A stretch of DNA of 64,000 nt from Sapria himalayana (Eukaryota > Streptophyta > Magnoliopsida > Malpighiales > Rafflesiaceae). The stretch's first letter is position 1; each line of letters begins with the position of its first letter. Of this stretch, positions 60,248 to 64,000 are shown piece by piece. The stretch spans positions 104,742 through 168,741 of the forward strand of contig JAREIK010002250.1 of assembly GCA_029783825.1 (NCBI GenBank), read 5' to 3'. Under the pieces are notes generated by a model. The model saw only the letters and a list, made by a program, of their open reading frames with translations. It made no database searches and was not told the origin of the DNA. Both the position numbers and the translations under genes were made by a program.

Positions 60248-60405
60248 TTTTTTTCGGGAGGGCCGAAGCAAGGGGGACAAGGACGAACTCATGCCGGTGT
60301 GCCATGCCACAAGCACCAAAATGTGCTGGGTCAGGCACGGCACGGCACGGGCCTGAGCATGGGATTTTCAAGTGTCGGGCCAGCCAGGCCTAGTTGCCAC
60401 CTCTA

Positions 60406-63337
60406 TGTCTATCTATCTATCTATCTTACTATCTTTCAGTCTATCTATATATCTATGTATCTATATATCTATCTGTCTATCTGTGTGTCTATCTATCTAT
60501 CTATCTGTTTGTCTATCTATCTATCTATCTGTATGTCTGTCTATCTATATATCTACCTATATGTCTTTATATTTGTCTATCTATCTTTCAATTAATGTAT
60601 TTATCTATCAATTTGTTTATTTGTCTATCTATCTTTCTTTCTGTCAATATGTTTGTTTTACAATCTATCTGCCTACCTACCTAAATATATGCTTGCCTTA
60701 CTACATGCCTATCTGTCTATCTTTTTGTCTATGTATCTATCTATTATATATCGAACTATCTTTCTATCTATCTGTCTGTCTATGTATCAATCTGTCTATC
60801 TATTTATCTATCTATATATCAATTTATATATCTATCAAATTATCTATCTATCTATCTATCTTCTTGTCAATCAATCAATCTATATATCTATCATTCTATA
60901 TATCTTTATAAATATATACTTGTGTATATTTATATATATATTATTGTCTATCTATCTATTCATCTTTCTATTTTTCTGCCTATCTATCTATCTATTTGTT
61001 TGACTATCTATTTGTCTATCTATCTTTTTATTTATATATATATCTATCTAACTGTCTATCTATTTGTCTATCGATCTATCAATATATCTATCTATCTATC
61101 GATCTATCTATCTTTCTGTGTATCTATCAGTCTAATTTACTATCTATTAATCTATCTATCTGACTAACTATTTGTCTATCTTTTTGATCTATCTATCCTC
61201 TTATCTTTATGTTTAAGTATCTATCTATCTATCAACCTTTGTATTAGACAATATATCTAATTAATTATGAATCAAAAAATTAATCTATCTATCTATCTAT
61301 TAATCTATCTTTTAAATTCTCTAATAATATGTAAATCTATTTTTCTATATATTGGTCTATCTATCTATCTTTATATTAGTCTATAAATATATCTATCTAT
61401 CTATCTATTAAACTTTCTATCAATTTATTTATATATAAGTCTATCAATCTTTCTCTCTATCTATTTATTATTATGTATATGAATATGCTTATTAATCTCT
61501 CTTTCAATTAGTCTATAAATATGTCTATCAATATATTTATCAATCTGTCAATCACTCATTCTTTATATCAGTCAATCAATCAATCATTCTATCTATCTAT
61601 CTTTCTTTCTATATGTTTGTCTATCTATATATCTATCTATATTTCAGTCTATTTGTCTTTTTATCTTTCAATCTATTTGTCTATCTATATTCCAATATAT
61701 CAATTAATCAATCAATCTATCTATCTATATATCTATCTATTTATTTGTCTATCTATTTTTCTAATAATCTATCAATTTATATTTCTATCTATCTATATAT
61801 CTATATATCTATCAATCTGACTAACTATATATTTATCAATTTATCTATATAACTATTTAACAATGTATCTATCTATAATCTTGCTTGTCTAACTATCTCC
61901 TTGTCTGATTGACTGACTGACTGTCAATCTATCTATCTTTATTTCTTCATTTCTATCTATTTATCTTTCTATATAATCTATCTATTTATCTATCTATCTA
62001 TATGTATTATATCTACAAATCTATCTATCTATCTATATAATTATCTATCTGTATATCTATCATTTTATCTGTTTATCTATCTATATATCAGTCTATCTAT
62101 ATGTTTATCTATCATCTATCTATCTATCTATCTTTCTATTTGTCTGTCTATCAATTTGTATATCATTCTATCAATCAATCAATTTATCTATCTATCTATA
62201 TGTCTATCTATCTATCTATATGTCTATCTATCTATCTATTTATCTTGATTTCTATCAATCTATTTATCTATCTATGTGTCTATTTTATATCAATCTATCT
62301 TTCTATCTTTTTTATCATTTTGTATATCTAATAATCAAATTATTTGTCTATCTAATAGTCGATCTATAAGTCAATATATCTATTTGTCTATCTATCTATC
62401 TATTTAATAATATGTGAATCTATATGTCAATCTATATGTCTATCTATCTATTTATCTATCTTTCTATCTACCTATCTTTTTATATATCTTCCTATCAATC
62501 TATCTGAGAATTTGGCAATCAAATTTTTTATCTATATGTCTATCTATCTATATGTTTGTTTGACTGTCTATCTGCATGCTTACTTGAATGTATGGCTATC
62601 TTACTCCATACCTATCTTTAAATCTTCCTGTATTTCTATTTGTCTATCGGTCTATCTATCTATCTATCTTTCTATCTATCTGTCTGTTTATCTTTCTTTC
62701 TATTTATCTTTCTGTCTATCTATATATATGTCTATCTATATATCTATTTGTCTATCTATCTATCTGTCTATTTTTCTGTCTATCTACTTGTCTATCTATA
62801 TTCTTATCTATCTATCTATCTGTATATATATATGTCTATCTTTTTGACTATAAATCTGTCTATCAATCTACTTATCTTTATATTTATCTATCTATCTTTA
62901 TATCTATTTGTCTATTTGTCTATCTAATTGTCTATCTATAATCTATCCATCAGTCTATCTCTATAATTATCTATTTATCTATCTATTTATCTTTTTATAA
63001 AACTATCTATATATATATCCTTCTATATTTCTATCTATATATCGATCTATCAGTCTATACACATCTCTAACCTTCTATTTGTTTAATAGTCTATTGATCA
63101 ATCTTTCTATCTATATGTATATGTATCTATATATCTTTAATTTTATCATTCTTCTATCTATCATCTATTAATCTTTTTATATAATATATTAGTCTATCAA
63201 TGTGTCTATCAATATATCAAACTGTATATCGATCTATTTTCAATCTATCAATCAATATGTTTATCAATCTATTTATTTGTTTGTCTATCAGTTTATATAT
63301 CTATATGTCTATCTATCTATATGTCTATCAATCTATC

Positions 63338-63375
<38 letters not shown>

Positions 63376-64000
63376 TATCAATTTGTCTGGGATTCAGTCT
63401 ATATTTCCTTATATCTATTTCTTTATCCGTGTATATGTATGTTTGTCTGTCTATCTACCTACATACCTGAATGTATGCTTGCCTTACTACAAAGCTTTTT
63501 GTCAATCATTCTATCTATCTATATGTATATTTGTCTATCTATCTGTCAGTGTTTCTAAATATCTTTTTATCTTTTTTTCTCTCTATCATTCAATCTATAT
63601 ATCTATCTACCTACCTACCTACCTATCTATCTATCTATTTGTCTATCTATTTGTCTATCTATCTGTCTATATACTTTACTATATATCAGCCTATCTATCT
63701 TTCTATCTATCTATTTGTCTATCTATATGTCTATCTTTCTATCTATTAATCTATCTTTATTTCTATCTATCATTATATATATTTTTCCAACTGTCTATCT
63801 ATATATCTATCTATTTATCTATCTATCAATCTATCCATGTATCTATCTATTTGTTTATCTATCTATCTATATTTCTATTTATCTATATATCTATCTAATT
63901 GTCGATCTATAGACAATTTTTCAATCTATATATCTAATTATGTGTCTATCTATCGATCTATCTATCTTTTTGTCTAACAAACTTTCTATCTATCTTTCTA
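60406..64000. repeat. TCTA tetranucleotide array reaching window end
   Basis: At least 3.6 kb of imperfect TCTA repeat, continuing past the window. It contains (TA)n runs (63345-63372) and an interspersed non-TCTA marker, ATGCTTGCCTTACTAC at 60689-60704 and 63475-63490, with a decayed form at 62592-62607, each preceded by CTACCTAC-like sequence. This points to segmental duplication within the array. Open frames are artefacts as in the other arrays. Confidence 0.97.

Larger units (their letters stand above)
58618..60405 (-). mobile_element. truncated hAT element, copy 3
   Basis: The 5' half of the hAT: right terminus GCCACCTCTA (60396-60405), GC-rich subterminal zone (60180-60395), leader, and the N-terminal half of the transposase. 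It stops abruptly at about 58618 inside the codons for SANLKKKKF, where TNP2 sequence starts. The left half, including its terminus, is missing, so no target duplication can be checked. The TCTA array starts directly after the terminus. Confidence 0.9.

Noticed and set aside
60372..63912. Frames up to 232 codons on the plus strand resembling membrane proteins
   Set aside because: Hydrophobic by composition only, again from the tetranucleotide array.

Overview
This window looks like repeat-rich, AT-rich nuclear DNA from a flowering plant, probably a gene-poor or pericentromeric-type region. The evidence is plant-type CACTA (En/Spm) transposons with TNP2 transposase, plant hAT elements with BED/hAT-dimer transposase, a plant L1-type LINE with RNase H, a Ty1/copia scrap, and a retroposed pseudogene of the plant small GTPase ARF1. 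The species cannot be named from the sequence. No gene in the window appears intact. Every long, simple-composition reading frame lies in microsatellite or satellite DNA. All family assignments were made by eye, without database searches.

Layout: 1-7.2 kb is AT-rich DNA with a 397-bp tandem duplication and a satellite of about 550 bp per unit, into which an ARF1 retrocopy has inserted. From 7.2 to 20.4 kb lies a decayed CACTA element: a CT microsatellite, a TNP2 transposase relic, a second-ORF relic split by a 3.8-kb hAT element with perfect terminal inverted repeats and an 8-bp target duplication, a 23-bp palindromic minisatellite, and a terminal end CTTGTAGTG at 20397. From 20.4 to 26.5 kb is more CACTA-derived DNA holding a 5'-truncated LINE on the minus strand with a perfect 16-bp target duplication. 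A 2.4-kb GATA tetranucleotide array follows (26.5-28.9 kb), then a CACTA end with a second, degenerate hAT inserted (29-32.2 kb).

The stretch 32-45 kb holds small repeats: a 534-bp duplication, a second TNP2 relic cut by a LINE fragment, more 23-bp minisatellite, a three-copy 285-bp tandem repeat, a copia RNase H scrap and a 25-codon fragment resembling Enhancer-of-polycomb. From 45.2 to 48.2 kb the 550-bp satellite of the left side recurs in inverted orientation. From 50.5 to 56.5 kb and from 60.4 kb to the window end lie large imperfect TCTA arrays. Between them is a chimera of a third TNP2 relic joined directly to a third, truncated hAT.

The sequence records insertion events: ARF1 retrocopy into satellite, LINE into CACTA-associated DNA, hAT into the CACTA second ORF, hAT into a CACTA end. 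Tetranucleotide arrays sit repeatedly flush against transposon ends. I did not find a functional novel system. The most notable features are the tetranucleotide arrays at transposon termini, the inverted satellite blocks and the palindrome-rich GC islands at the hAT ends.
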